Below are positions 1-9,490 of a stretch of 64,000 nucleotides of DNA, piece after piece. This DNA is from Thermodesulfobacteriota bacterium (GTDB taxonomy: Bacteria; Desulfobacterota; Desulfobacteria; Desulfobacterales; JAUWMJ01), in NCBI GenBank assembly GCA_034189135.1, contig JAXHVO010000062.1:1-64000 (forward strand), written 5' to 3'. The notes below the pieces were generated by a model. The model was not told the origin of the DNA, ran no database searches, and was given only the letters and a program-made list of their open reading frames with translations. Position 1 is the stretch's first letter; every line of letters starts with the position of its first letter. The translations under genes and the position numbers were made by a program.

Positions 1-105
1 ATAACTGTTTTTGAACAAAGGCTTATTTCACAGGCCATTACGCCAATTGATTACAAAAATAAAATTACTAGTGGCCATATCCAGCTGAATTTATTCGATT
101 CTTAA
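1..105 (+). CDS. C-terminal end of an unidentified protein (partial)
   Basis: The first frame is open from the window edge to a TAA at 103-105 and encodes 34 residues ending in QLNLFDS. The piece is too short to assign to a family. It is read in the same direction as the next gene, which starts 30 bases later, so the two could be co-transcribed. Chance openness over 34 codons cannot be excluded. Confidence 0.35.
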   Translation: MTVFEQRLISQAITPIDYKNKITSGHIQLNLFDS

Positions 106-135
106 CCGGACACTAATGATATTTGATCGTTATAT

Positions 136-2202
136 ATGGAAACAGGTCCCCGATTTATTTCAAATAACTTCACCCGTCTTTTTTTTCTGTTTTTCATCGT
201 GTTGCTTATCGGTTATGGAAATACGTTCCATGCTTCCTGGCATCTTGATGATAAACCCAATATCCTAAACAACTCTCGTATCCAGATAACTGAAATATCG
301 TTAGATCAGCTCTGGCAAAGCATGAATGCCATGCCCGGAACAGGGGGCTTCTACCGTCCTGTTGCATGTGCAACATTTGCATTGAACTGGTTTGTAGGAA
401 AAAAAGATGTCTTTGGGTACCATATGGTCAATTTCGCTATACATTTAGGAACTACCTGGTTTCTCTTTCTCACTATCATTGCTCTTTTTTCAACTCCTCG
501 GCTCACAGATCAATATCCAAGTCATCAAATCGTATTTATCGCCAGCCTTTCATCATTACTTTGGGCACTGAATCCTGTTCAGACTCAGGCTGTCACCTAT
601 ATTGTACAGCGCATGGCATCCCTGGCAGGGATGTTCTCTGTCCTGGCCATCTTATTTTATCTTAGAGCAAGACTAAATAAGTCGCTTAGATACCGGTTTT
701 TGTTCTTTTTTGCCTCGGCGATTTTCTATCTGTTAGGACTGCTCTCAAAAGAAAATGTTGTAATTTTGCCTTTGTCCATACCTGTAGTGGAATTTCTCTT
801 CTTCCATGACCACAGCAAACCGGTGCCGTTAAAGAAAACCCTTGCCTATGTCGGACTCATTATATGTTTTTGCCTTACTGTCATATATTTAATGAAGCCC
901 AATGCAACCGATTTTATTCTAAACTACTACGTGAACCGGCCATTTACACTCAAAGAAAGAATCCTTACCGAACCACGCATTGTGCTGTTTTACCTTAGCC
1001 AAATTTTTTTCCCGGCGCCCAGTCGATTGTCCGTTGAGCATGATATCACCCTTTCTTCCACCCTTATATCTCCATGGACAACCATCCCAGCTATCGTTGC
1101 TCACATATTTCTGCTATTTATTTCAATTAAGCTTTGGCGTAAACAGCCGCTGGTTTCTCTTTCCATTCTTTTTTTCTATCTGAATCATATGATAGAATCT
1201 ACAATCGTTCCCCTGGAACTTCTTTTTGAACATCGAAATTATTTACCGTCGGTCTTTCTCTTCCTTCCTATTGCTCAGGTGCTGAATGCAGTGATTGTGA
1301 AAATTGGTAAACGGAAAAGCCTTATTGCACTTGCAACCGTATTGATTTCATTAGTATTGGGAATTGAGACATACGCAACGCATACACGGAACAAGGTCTG
1401 GCGAACTGAAAAATCATTGTGGTTGGATGCCTTGGCAAAAGCACCAGGATCTGCACGCCCCAGGGCAACACTGGCGATCATGCTGGCCTGGGGAGAGAAT
1501 CCTTCACCGTTTAAATATCGTAAGGCTCTGGAACTGACCAAGCAAACATTGTCCCTGCGAATGAATAGAAATTATGAGGCGGAACAGCTTGGTAATATTG
1601 CAAGTATTTATGATAAATTAGGTCAAAACGAAAAAGCACTGGAATACTATGACAAAGCACTGAAAATTGACCCGAACCACTCGAAAAACAGGTTCAATCT
1701 CGCCAAAACTCTTGTTCGTCACGGGGATTTTTCAAAAGCCGTTAAAGAATTGGAGGTGATCTTAAGTAAAGGTGGGTTACATGTTGACTACTATGGATTA
1801 CTGGGTTATTCATATTTGTGGCTCGGTGATTCGGACAAGGCACTGCCACTTTTATGGAAAGCGCTGAAGTTGGCACCAGGTTATCCCAAGACCTTGCTAT
1901 ACATTGGGAACTGTATGTCTTCCCTTGGTCATTATGACCGGGCTCAATGGTTTCTTAAGCTTGCTGAAAAAAAGGGGGGACATGAGGTAATTGTTTCACT
2001 AAACTTGATCCAAAATGCACTGCTAAACAATGATTTACCTATGGCAAAAAAAACACTAAAAAGAATGCTTGAATCGTTTCCGCTTCCATTGATTTTAAAA
2101 AATCTTAAGATGTCAGAAGAAAGATATAAAAACGTGCCTATTGATCATTTCAATTTAACCATTTTTTTGGCTTCCGAAATCAAACAGTTGAATTCATTCT
2201 AG
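136..2202 (+). CDS. Multi-pass membrane protein with C-terminal TPR repeats (TMTC/GT39-like)
   Basis: This 688-residue protein has about ten hydrophobic segments in residues 15-430. TPR-like helices follow from about 480 to 640, for example the stretch reading GQNEKALEYYDKALKIDPN. The first periplasmic loop carries WHLDDKPNILNN, and a second conserved block reads GFYRPVACATFALNW. These match the layout of TPR-containing membrane proteins related to PMT/TMTC glycosyltransferases, which use lipid-linked sugars. The substrate is unknown. It is the most divergent of three paralogues in the window (others at 2561 and 7592). The ATG at 136 is the first in the frame. No typical ribosome binding site is obvious. 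Confidence 0.75.
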   Translation: METGPRFISNNFTRLFFLFFIVLLIGYGNTFHASWHLDDKPNILNNSRIQITEISLDQLWQSMNAMPGTGGFYRPVACATFALNWFVGKKDVFGYHMVNFAIHLGTTWFLFLTIIALFSTPRLTDQYPSHQIVFIASLSSLLWALNPVQTQAVTYIVQRMASLAGMFSVLAILFYLRARLNKSLRYRFLFFFASAIFYLLGLLSKENVVILPLSIPVVEFLFFHDHSKPVPLKKTLAYVGLIICFCLTVIYLMKPNATDFILNYYVNRPFTLKERILTEPRIVLFYLSQIFFPAPSRLSVEHDITLSSTLISPWTTIPAIVAHIFLLFISIKLWRKQPLVSLSILFFYLNHMIESTIVPLELLFEHRNYLPSVFLFLPIAQVLNAVIVKIGKRKSLIALATVLISLVLGIETYATHTRNKVWRTEKSLWLDALAKAPGSARPRATLAIMLAWGENPSPFKYRKALELTKQTLSLRMNRNYEAEQLGNIASIYDKLGQNEKALEYYDKALKIDPNHSKNRFNLAKTLVRHGDFSKAVKELEVILSKGGLHVDYYGLLGYSYLWLGDSDKALPLLWKALKLAPGYPKTLLYIGNCMSSLGHYDRAQWFLKLAEKKGGHEVIVSLNLIQNALLNNDLPMAKKTLKRMLESFPLPLILKNLKMSEERYKNVPIDHFNLTIFLASEIKQLNSF

Positions 2203-2281
2203 GCATAATGAGTCGGTACAATAATCTGCTTCTGCCATATAAAACTTACTGTCTGAGGGTGTTACCTGTTTTTTGGCCAGT

Positions 2282-2422
2282 TTTGTAGATTTACTGTGCA
2301 TAATTTATTCTCATAATCAAAATCACGTAAATTTTACTTGTCTGAGTTTGTGTGCCGTTACCAGATCAATTAATTGTGATACGGTTTCACAAAATATCCA
2401 TCCTGTGCGAGACAACCCCTAA
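2282..2422 (+). pseudogene. Remnant of a VKOR-type (vitamin K epoxide reductase) gene
   Basis: One frame of this otherwise non-coding stretch reads SLCAVTRSINCDTVSQN before a TAA at 2420. The intact VKOR-DsbA protein at 9491 has SFCAISRSINCDTVSQS at the same place. The DNA match is also close across about 45 bases (2351-2395 against about 9637-9681). Upstream the frame stays open to 2282 with only weak similarity. There is no start codon, second CxxC motif or DsbA domain, so this is a decayed fragment. It lies after a TPR membrane gene, just as the intact VKOR gene does after the 7592 paralogue. The rest of 2203-2560 shows nothing further that I can support. Confidence 0.7.
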
Positions 2423-2560
2423 TAGCAAGGCGCTTGCCATTAAAACGGGCAAACAGCTGTTTGGCTCAATCAGTATCTAAAAAAAACAGCCATTTTTTAT
2501 ATTGATACAACAAGATCTGATGGTATAATTTTTTTCAATCATATTTGAAATGAATAGGCT

Positions 2561-4150
2561 ATGACTGCTTATCATACTCATAATAAAAGTTTTTATAAAA
2601 AACGCACGGACATTCTGATTTGTTTTTTTCTTGTTTTAATAACATTTTGCGTCTACTCACAATTAAAAGATCATTCATTTATTACATATGATGACGATTT
2701 GTATGTTACAAAGAATTTCCATGTTCAAAACGGTTTGACAGGAGAAAGCATAGCTTGGGCGTTTAGTTTTAACGATGTTTTTTACTGGCATCCACTAACA
2801 TGGCTTTCTCACATGCTGGATTGCCAGTTATACGGACTAAATGCCGGTATGCACCATTTGACAAATCTGATTCTTCATATCATAAACTGCCTGTTATTGT
2901 TTTTTGTTTTTAAACAGGTGACAGGTGCCATCTGGCGTAGCGCATTCGTAGCAGCATTATTTGCATTACATCCCATTAATGTTGAATCAGTTGCATGGGT
3001 TGCCGAGAGGAAGAATGTTTTAAGCACATTTTTTTGGTTGCTCACCATGCTGGCTTACGTGTATTATGTTAGACGCCCTTCTATTTATAGATATCTGCTA
3101 GTATTTGTTTTCTTTATTTTAGGCCTCCTATCCAAACCAATGCTTGCAACGCTACCTTTTGTGCTTCTTTTAATCGATTACTGGCCCCTTGAACGTGTAA
3201 AATTTGGAAAAATATGTTTTAATAAGGATGGAAAGATTGGCAAGTTTATATTTTCAGTCCAAAAAGAAAGTCCTCCTTCTTCTTTAGTACTTGAGAAAAT
3301 TCCGCTTATTTTTCTTTCATCTGTTTCGATTTTAGTGACTTCTGTATCGGTTCACCGTTTTGGTATTATATTGTCCATAGATTCTAAAACTATGGTTCTT
3401 CGTATCGAAAATGCACTGGTTTCTTACATTAAGTACATTAAAAATGCATTCTGGCCAAATGATTTAACGTTTATCTATCCATATCCTGACATGATACCTG
3501 TGTGGCAGAGTGTAGGCGCAGGTTTGCTACTTTTTTTAATAACTGCTGTATCGGTTTGGAAAATAAAGACGAAACCTTATTTTTTTGTGGGTTGGCTCTG
3601 GTATTTTGTAAGCTTGATACCGGTTATTGGTCTGGTTCAGGCGGGTTTTTGGCCAGCTATGGCTGACCGCTGGGCATATATTCCTACTATCGGAATATTC
3701 ATTATTTTGGTCTGGAGTGTGGTTGATCTAATAAAAGAATGGCATTATAAAGAAATTGTGTTAGTTGCAGCAGCAGGATTGGCCCTGTTATGTTTAATGA
3801 TAACTTCATCGCAACAAATTCAATATTGGAAGAATAGTGTGACAATTTATAAGCAGGCCATTGATGCAACTGAAAGAAACTATCTTGCCCACAACAACTT
3901 GGGGAATGTTTATTATAGAGAAGGAAAGACAGCTAAAGCCGTCTATCACTATAATGAGGCCTTGCGGATAAATCCCGGTTATCCGTTTGCACATAATAAT
4001 CTAGGAGCAGCTATGATTCGTGATGGAAAAATTGAAAGAGCTATATTTCATTTCCAGGAAGCCTTAAGAATTAAGCCTGATTATATTGAAGCGAATAACA
4101 ACCTTAGAAAAACTCTGAAGTATAAAAATAATAAGTTAAAAAACCAATGA
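2561..4150 (+). CDS. Multi-pass membrane protein with C-terminal TPR repeats (TMTC-like)
   Basis: This 529-residue protein has an N-terminal membrane segment, then a loop with ITYDDDLYVTKN and the block WHPLTWLSHMLDCQLYGLN. A conserved FALHPINVESVAWVAERKN block follows. Further hydrophobic helices extend to about residue 410, and about two and a half TPR units (AHNNLGNVYYREGK, AHNNLGAAMIRDGK) close the protein. The acidic first loop and HPxNxESVAW motif are typical of TMTC-like predicted glycosyltransferases. It is closely related to the protein at 7592 and probably acts on glycoproteins or lipid-linked sugars at the inner membrane. The ATG at 2561 is adopted. The upstream base composition is very AT-rich. 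Confidence 0.78.
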   Translation: MTAYHTHNKSFYKKRTDILICFFLVLITFCVYSQLKDHSFITYDDDLYVTKNFHVQNGLTGESIAWAFSFNDVFYWHPLTWLSHMLDCQLYGLNAGMHHLTNLILHIINCLLLFFVFKQVTGAIWRSAFVAALFALHPINVESVAWVAERKNVLSTFFWLLTMLAYVYYVRRPSIYRYLLVFVFFILGLLSKPMLATLPFVLLLIDYWPLERVKFGKICFNKDGKIGKFIFSVQKESPPSSLVLEKIPLIFLSSVSILVTSVSVHRFGIILSIDSKTMVLRIENALVSYIKYIKNAFWPNDLTFIYPYPDMIPVWQSVGAGLLLFLITAVSVWKIKTKPYFFVGWLWYFVSLIPVIGLVQAGFWPAMADRWAYIPTIGIFIILVWSVVDLIKEWHYKEIVLVAAAGLALLCLMITSSQQIQYWKNSVTIYKQAIDATERNYLAHNNLGNVYYREGKTAKAVYHYNEALRINPGYPFAHNNLGAAMIRDGKIERAIFHFQEALRIKPDYIEANNNLRKTLKYKNNKLKNQ

Positions 4151-4247
4151 GTAAATTTATCTATCAGAATCTGCAGTCTTTTAAATTAAAAAGATAAACA
4201 TAAATAATTTTGACAGTCTTGCAAGAATCGAAGCACTGTCTTTTTTA

Positions 4248-4324
4248 TCATTCCGCCAAAAGCCGGATTCTTATAAATTTAAAAATTACTAAGCGCATGG
4301 ACACCGGCTTTTGCTGGAGTGACG
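4248..4324 (+). repeat. Imperfect inverted repeat, REP/MITE-like
   Basis: The left arm TCATTCCGCCAAAAGCCGG at 4248 is matched on the opposite strand by the right arm ending at 4324 (CGTCACTCCAGCAAAAGCCGG when complemented). About 35 AT-rich bases separate the arms. The rest of the 212-base gap between genes is unremarkable. Elements of this form are common dispersed repeats in bacterial genomes. No second copy was recognised in this window. Confidence 0.55.
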
Positions 4325-4362
4325 GTTTTGTGTGAATTCATCAATTTTAGCTGGATGTAAAA

Positions 4363-5817
4363 ATGATAGAAGAGAAATACATAGATCAAACCGAACAAAA
4401 CTATCGTAACAAGAGAATCAGCCATTGGAATCGAGTATCACCGAATAAGGAAAATAATAGACGTGCCGATGCTTATTACCATGAACTACTCATGCATTAT
4501 TGCAAATTCCTGATCCCCCAAGGATCGAGGATACTGGAACTCGGATGTGGCCATGGAGATCTAATTGCTTCTACAAACCCTTCTATGGGCGTTGGGGTTG
4601 ATTTTGCTGGTGATATGATAAGTTACGCTTCGGTAAAACATCCAAATTTATATTTCGTTCGGGCAGATGGACATGAAATAGTATTTAAAGAAAAATTCGA
4701 TTTTATAATTCTTTCTGATCTTGTAAATGATTTATGGGATGTCCAGGCGCTATTAGAGAACCTTAAAAGAATTTGCCATTCAAGAACACGCTTGGTTATA
4801 AATTTTTATAACAATCTATGGCGCATACCCTTATCAATAGTAAAGTTATTAGGTTTGGGCGCCGACTTTATGGAGCAAAACTGGTTTTCACCTAACGATG
4901 TGTTTAACATGCTGGAATTGACAGACTTTGAAGTCGTTAAATATAGTTCTCACATTCTATCTCCTTTGCCGGTTCCAATACTGTCAAAGTTGGCCAATAA
5001 ATATTTAGTGAATATAATACCGTTTAACTGGCTAGCTCTAACTAATTTCGTAATCGCAAGGCCAGTTGAAATCGAAAAGCAGAATCGAAAAAAAAAGAAA
5101 GCTTCTGTTTCCATAATAATTCCAGCAAGGAACGAAGCTGGAAATATTAAAAATATTGTTAGGCGGGTACCTTCATTTGGAAAAGATACAGAACTTGTGT
5201 TTGTTGAGGGGAATTCAACAGATAATACTTATATAGTTATACAAAATGTAATTAAGCAATTTTCTGAGAAAAATTGCAAACTTTTAAGGCAAAAAGGAGA
5301 GGGGAAAGGCGATGCTGTCAGGCTTGGTTTTGAAAAGGCCAAAGGAGATATCTTGATGATTCTTGATGCGGATATGACTGTTCCACCTGAAGACTTGAAC
5401 CGTTTTTATGAGGCGCTTGTTTCAGGAAAAGGGGAATTTATAAATGGAGTTCGTCTTGTTTATCCTCTGCAAGATCAATCAATGCGTTTTTTAAATATCG
5501 TTGGGAACAAGTTCTTTAGCCTCGCTTTTTCATGGTTGCTTGGACAACCTGTAAAAGATACTCTCTGTGGAACCAAGGTTTTATGGAGGCAGGATTATAG
5601 ATCGATAGAAAGTAATCGCGACTATTTCGGAAATTTCGACCCTTTTGGTGATTTCGATCTGCTTTTTGGGGCGTCAAAGCTTAATTTAAAAATTGTCGAG
5701 ATGCCGATTCGTTATAGATCTCGCACTTATGGCGAAACAAATATCGATCGATGGCGGCATGGATGGTTGTTACTAAAAATGGTAGTATTTGCTGCAAAAC
5801 GCTTGAAATTTATCTGA
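4363..5817 (+). CDS. Fused class I methyltransferase and family 2 glycosyltransferase
   Basis: The 484-residue protein joins two enzymes. Residues about 1-235 are a SAM-dependent methyltransferase with the glycine-rich motif ILELGCGHGDLI near residue 58 and an acidic GVDFAGDM strand after it. Residues from about 247 are a GT2 glycosyltransferase beginning SVSIIIPARNEAGNI. It has a DxD-type LMILDADM near 331 and a later GTKVLWRQ block, as in dolichyl-phosphate-hexose synthase-like enzymes. The likely role is to build and methylate a sugar in the surface glycan pathway. It lies directly upstream of two more methyltransferase genes in the same direction, with short gaps. The combination is plausible as one natural protein because the linker (RKKKK) is in frame without any stop. 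Confidence 0.85.
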   Translation: MIEEKYIDQTEQNYRNKRISHWNRVSPNKENNRRADAYYHELLMHYCKFLIPQGSRILELGCGHGDLIASTNPSMGVGVDFAGDMISYASVKHPNLYFVRADGHEIVFKEKFDFIILSDLVNDLWDVQALLENLKRICHSRTRLVINFYNNLWRIPLSIVKLLGLGADFMEQNWFSPNDVFNMLELTDFEVVKYSSHILSPLPVPILSKLANKYLVNIIPFNWLALTNFVIARPVEIEKQNRKKKKASVSIIIPARNEAGNIKNIVRRVPSFGKDTELVFVEGNSTDNTYIVIQNVIKQFSEKNCKLLRQKGEGKGDAVRLGFEKAKGDILMILDADMTVPPEDLNRFYEALVSGKGEFINGVRLVYPLQDQSMRFLNIVGNKFFSLAFSWLLGQPVKDTLCGTKVLWRQDYRSIESNRDYFGNFDPFGDFDLLFGASKLNLKIVEMPIRYRSRTYGETNIDRWRHGWLLLKMVVFAAKRLKFI

Positions 5818-5847
5818 CTACCTGATCGAAAATTATAAGATATCGAT

Positions 5848-6738
5848 ATGATATACCGATTTCATGCTACATTTCTACATCGAATACCACTGACACGAGT
5901 AAAATTGTTTGTTGCGAAAATATTGTATCGCGTTCTTAAAGTATTTTTTTTAGCTGACAAACAGCTTATTCAGCGCAAAGGAATTTCCTATGAAGTCGAT
6001 TTGACGGAAGGCATAGACTTGTCTTTATTTTTATTTGGAAGCTATCAGAGTAACATTTTAAAAAATAAATACTTATCCTTGCCTTCCAACGCTGTTGTTT
6101 TCGATATCGGGGCAAATATTGGAAGCATGACTTTATCACTTGCACATATTGTTACTAATGGCCTTATATACGCGTTTGAACCCACAGATTATGCTTTTAA
6201 TAAGTTAATGCGAAATATTAATCTTAATCCAGAACTTGCAAGTCGAATTACCCCTTTTCAATTATTTCTATCTGACAAATCACAGAAAAATCATAAAATT
6301 AAAGCATACTCGAGCTGGAAGATTAAAGGAACAACCTCGAACACACATCCTGTTCATGGAGGCAATATCAAGCCGGCTGAGTCAATTCAAGCAATTACGG
6401 TAGATGATTTTTGTGCTAAGAATAGAATTAATAGGCTGGATTTAATAAAAATCGACACGGATGGGCATGAAATTCAAGTTCTGGCAGGTGCCAGTAAAAC
6501 AATTAGGAAATACAAACCATATGTCATATTTGAAATAGGGCAATATATTATTGAAGAATACAATATTTCATTTGAACAGTATTTTAATTATTTTCCATCC
6601 CTTGTTTATACGTTGTATAACAGTAAAAATGGAAAAAAAATATCACTTCAAAATTTTCATGTGCAGATACCTGAACGTTACACGACAGACATTATCGCTG
6701 TTCCTTTAAAACGAATTACACCGTCTGAAACAATTTAA
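5848..6738 (+). CDS. FkbM family methyltransferase
   Basis: This 296-residue protein carries the SAM-binding motif VFDIGANIGSMTLSLA around residue 90 and the FkbM signature LDLIKIDTDGHEIQVLAGA near residue 205. FkbM enzymes O-methylate sugars or polyketides and are frequent in glycan loci, which fits the neighbours. The gene begins 30 bases after the methyltransferase-glycosyltransferase fusion and ends 8 bases before the next methyltransferase, so the three are probably one transcript. The exact substrate cannot be read from sequence. Confidence 0.85.
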   Translation: MIYRFHATFLHRIPLTRVKLFVAKILYRVLKVFFLADKQLIQRKGISYEVDLTEGIDLSLFLFGSYQSNILKNKYLSLPSNAVVFDIGANIGSMTLSLAHIVTNGLIYAFEPTDYAFNKLMRNINLNPELASRITPFQLFLSDKSQKNHKIKAYSSWKIKGTTSNTHPVHGGNIKPAESIQAITVDDFCAKNRINRLDLIKIDTDGHEIQVLAGASKTIRKYKPYVIFEIGQYIIEEYNISFEQYFNYFPSLVYTLYNSKNGKKISLQNFHVQIPERYTTDIIAVPLKRITPSETI

Positions 6739-6746
6739 ATTAAAGA

Positions 6747-7544
6747 ATGCCCATTAAATTGATAAAATTATTCATCAAACATCCGCTTGTTCAAAATTTG
6801 GATATAGATTCCCCTGAAGCTGCTGTAATACATTCAAATATTATCAAAGAAAAAGGATTTTTAAGAAAAATTTATGAGAAATGGTATGATTCAATCTCGA
6901 AATCTCTGCCTTCAAATATAACCGGACCTGTTCTTGAAATTGGTTCCGGGGGCGGTTTTCTTAAGGAATTTATTCCAGGTTTATTATCTTCAGAGATGTT
7001 TCTGATTCCAGGTATAGAAGTTGCGCTTGATGGAGAGAAACTTCCATTTAAAAATGCCTCTTTGGGTGGGATTGTGATGATTGATGTTTTTCATCATATT
7101 CCTTGTGTAAAATCATTTCTTACCGAAGCCACTCGTTGCGTAATGTCCGGCGGAGTTATAGTCATGATTGAACCATGGTACACCCCGTGGTCACGATTTG
7201 TTTATAACTATTTACATCATGAAACATTTGATTCAAATTCAAAAGATTGGGATTTCCAAAAAGGTGGACCATTATCCCGGTCAAACTCGGCTTTACCTTG
7301 GATAGTTTTTAAACGTGATCAGGAAAAGTTTAAACGAAAATTTCCTGAATGGGAAATACAGGAAATAGAGTTGCACTCGCCATTTAGTTATCTCTTGTCC
7401 GGCGGTGTGTCAATTCGAAGTTTAGTGCCTGGCTGCTTATTCGAAATTTGTCAACGAATTGAAGACCTGCTTCAGCCTTGGAAGCAAAAGTTAGCAATGT
7501 TTGCTAAAATTGTTCTTATCCAAAAAAAGAATAATAGAATTTAA
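6747..7544 (+). CDS. Class I SAM-dependent methyltransferase
   Basis: The 265-residue protein has GPVLEIGSGGGFLKEFI (motif I) around residue 62, LPFKNASLGGIVMIDVFHHI (motifs II/III) around 100, and a post-motif CVMSGGVIVMIEPW. This is the Methyltransf_11-like layout. It follows the FkbM gene by 8 bases. The C-terminal half has an amphipathic region and no membrane segment. Substrate unknown, most likely a sugar or lipid-linked intermediate of the local pathway. Confidence 0.8.
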   Translation: MPIKLIKLFIKHPLVQNLDIDSPEAAVIHSNIIKEKGFLRKIYEKWYDSISKSLPSNITGPVLEIGSGGGFLKEFIPGLLSSEMFLIPGIEVALDGEKLPFKNASLGGIVMIDVFHHIPCVKSFLTEATRCVMSGGVIVMIEPWYTPWSRFVYNYLHHETFDSNSKDWDFQKGGPLSRSNSALPWIVFKRDQEKFKRKFPEWEIQEIELHSPFSYLLSGGVSIRSLVPGCLFEICQRIEDLLQPWKQKLAMFAKIVLIQKKNNRI

Positions 7545-7591
7545 AAAAATCTGCAAAAAATTTCTGTTTGAATTAAAAACAAAACCGAATC

Positions 7592-9379
7592 ATGGACATT
7601 CAATTGGAAAATAATAAATATTCTTATTTTGGTATTCACCTTGAGGTATTGCTTAGCCTGTTTCTTGTGATTGCTACAATAGCTGTATATTGGCAAATCA
7701 CCGGGCATGATTTCATTAACTTTGACGATGATATATATGTTTTTAATAACTTAGCTGTCAGGGCTGGATTGACTTATGAAAGCATCAAATGGGCTTTTAC
7801 CTTCACAGACATTGCTTATTGGCATCCATTAACCTGGATTTCCCATATGCTGGACTGCCAATTATTCGGGTTAAATCCCGGCATGCATCATATGACCAAT
7901 TTGATTTTTCACATTTTTAATAGTCTGCTATTATTTTTTATCTTCAAGCAAATGACCGGTGCATTGTGGCAAAGTGCCTGTGTTGCAGCGCTTTTTGCAT
8001 TGCATCCCATTAATGTGGAATCAGTTGCGTGGATAGCGGAAAGAAAAAATGTTTTAAGTACCTTTTTCTGGATGTTGACCATGTTAGCATATGTCCATTA
8101 TTCAAGGCTGCAGGGGATATGGAGATATTTGCTGACATTCTTTATGTTTTTACTTGGCCTTATGTGTAAGCCGATACTTGTAACCTTACCATTTGTACTC
8201 CTTTTGCTCGACTATTGGCCACTTGGGCGTCTACGATTAAAAATTGATATGATTGATAGTAATAGTGTAAAGGCTGAATCAAAAAAGTATGGTTTTAAAG
8301 AATTCCCATTTTTTATATTGGTTTTAGAAAAAGTCCCCTTTTTTATTCTTTCAGCAGTTTCGATTTATATGTCTGTCTTATCAGTTAAACAACATGGGAT
8401 CATAGCGTCTACCGATTTAACACCGATCACGCTTCGCATTGCTAATGCGTTGGTTTCATATCTGGTTTATTTAGGAAAGATGCTCTTACCGCTAAATCTG
8501 GCTGTTTTTTACCCCTATCCTTATCAGATACCAATTTTTTTATCTGCGGGAGCTGGATTGGCACTACTGAGCATATCTTTTCTGGTTATTTGGGCTTTTA
8601 GGAAGAAACCATATATGGGAACCGGATGGTTTTGGTATATTGGGGTCCTATTACCCAACACTGGATTAATTCAAGCAGGCCTTTGGCCGGCCATGGCGGA
8701 TCGATGGACATACTTACCGTTTATAGGAATCTTCATTATTATCGTGTGGGGTGTTGCAGATCTTAAAGTGAGGTGGGACTTAAAAAAATCACATATTATA
8801 ACAGCAGCGATAGCAATTTTTTTAATTCTTATGGTCAGATCCTATTCACAGGGGCGATACTGGGCCAACAGTATTACACTATTTGAACATAATCTTATTA
8901 CGACTTCCAATAACTATGTTGCACATAATAATCTTGGTCTTGCTCTAAAAGAAAAAGGGATGATTAATGAAGCAGCAGAACACTATTTAAAGGCAATACA
9001 AATTAATTCTAAATTTGAGTTGGCTTATCTAAACCTAGGAGTTATTTTTGCTGGCGTTGGAGATCATGAAAAAGCGGTTGGTTTTTATAAAGAAGCGTTA
9101 CGCATAAAACCAGATTTTATTGCAGCCCATATCAATATGGGTAATACCCACTTAAGACAAGGGCGCATAGATGATGCTATTGGTAATTATTCTGAAGCAC
9201 TACGTTTTAAACCAGATTCTGAAGAAGCTTACAACGGTTTGGGTGCTGCGATGGTTCGGATTGGTAAGCTTACAAAAGCCATTGATTATTTTAAAAAGGC
9301 ATTGTTACTAAAACCTAACCATGAAGGTGCCAAAAGGAATCTTAAAAATACATTAGCAACCTTAGAGAGAAACAAATAA
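7592..9379 (+). CDS. Multi-pass membrane protein with C-terminal TPR repeats (TMTC-like)
   Basis: This 595-residue paralogue of the 2561 protein shares its blocks almost word for word: FINFDDDIYVFNN, WHPLTWISHMLDCQLFGLN and FALHPINVESVAWIAERKN. About ten membrane helices cover residues 20-425. Four TPR units follow (for example AHNNLGLALKEKGMINEAAE and AHINMGNTHLRQGRIDDAI), more than in the 2561 protein. TMTC-like proteins are predicted O-glycosyltransferases using polyprenyl-phosphate sugars. The VKOR-DsbA gene follows 111 bases downstream, suggesting a link between glycosylation and disulfide formation in exported proteins. Confidence 0.8.
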   Translation: MDIQLENNKYSYFGIHLEVLLSLFLVIATIAVYWQITGHDFINFDDDIYVFNNLAVRAGLTYESIKWAFTFTDIAYWHPLTWISHMLDCQLFGLNPGMHHMTNLIFHIFNSLLLFFIFKQMTGALWQSACVAALFALHPINVESVAWIAERKNVLSTFFWMLTMLAYVHYSRLQGIWRYLLTFFMFLLGLMCKPILVTLPFVLLLLDYWPLGRLRLKIDMIDSNSVKAESKKYGFKEFPFFILVLEKVPFFILSAVSIYMSVLSVKQHGIIASTDLTPITLRIANALVSYLVYLGKMLLPLNLAVFYPYPYQIPIFLSAGAGLALLSISFLVIWAFRKKPYMGTGWFWYIGVLLPNTGLIQAGLWPAMADRWTYLPFIGIFIIIVWGVADLKVRWDLKKSHIITAAIAIFLILMVRSYSQGRYWANSITLFEHNLITTSNNYVAHNNLGLALKEKGMINEAAEHYLKAIQINSKFELAYLNLGVIFAGVGDHEKAVGFYKEALRIKPDFIAAHINMGNTHLRQGRIDDAIGNYSEALRFKPDSEEAYNGLGAAMVRIGKLTKAIDYFKKALLLKPNHEGAKRNLKNTLATLERNK

Positions 9380-9490
9380 AAATTTGGAATAATAAAGAAA
9401 TAAGGATTGACGATATTGTAAAAAGGTAAAATGTTGTCGATAAAAAAGGATTGTTTGAAAATACCTGACAATCCAGAGTGTTGAGCCGCC

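Noticed and set aside
366-665. A 99-residue frame inside the first TPR gene
   Set aside because: It is another reading frame of a well-supported gene and has no family pattern.
4248-4324. Rho-independent terminator after the second TPR gene
   Set aside because: The arms are far apart with a long AT-rich centre and no T-run at the 3' side. A dispersed repeat is the better reading.
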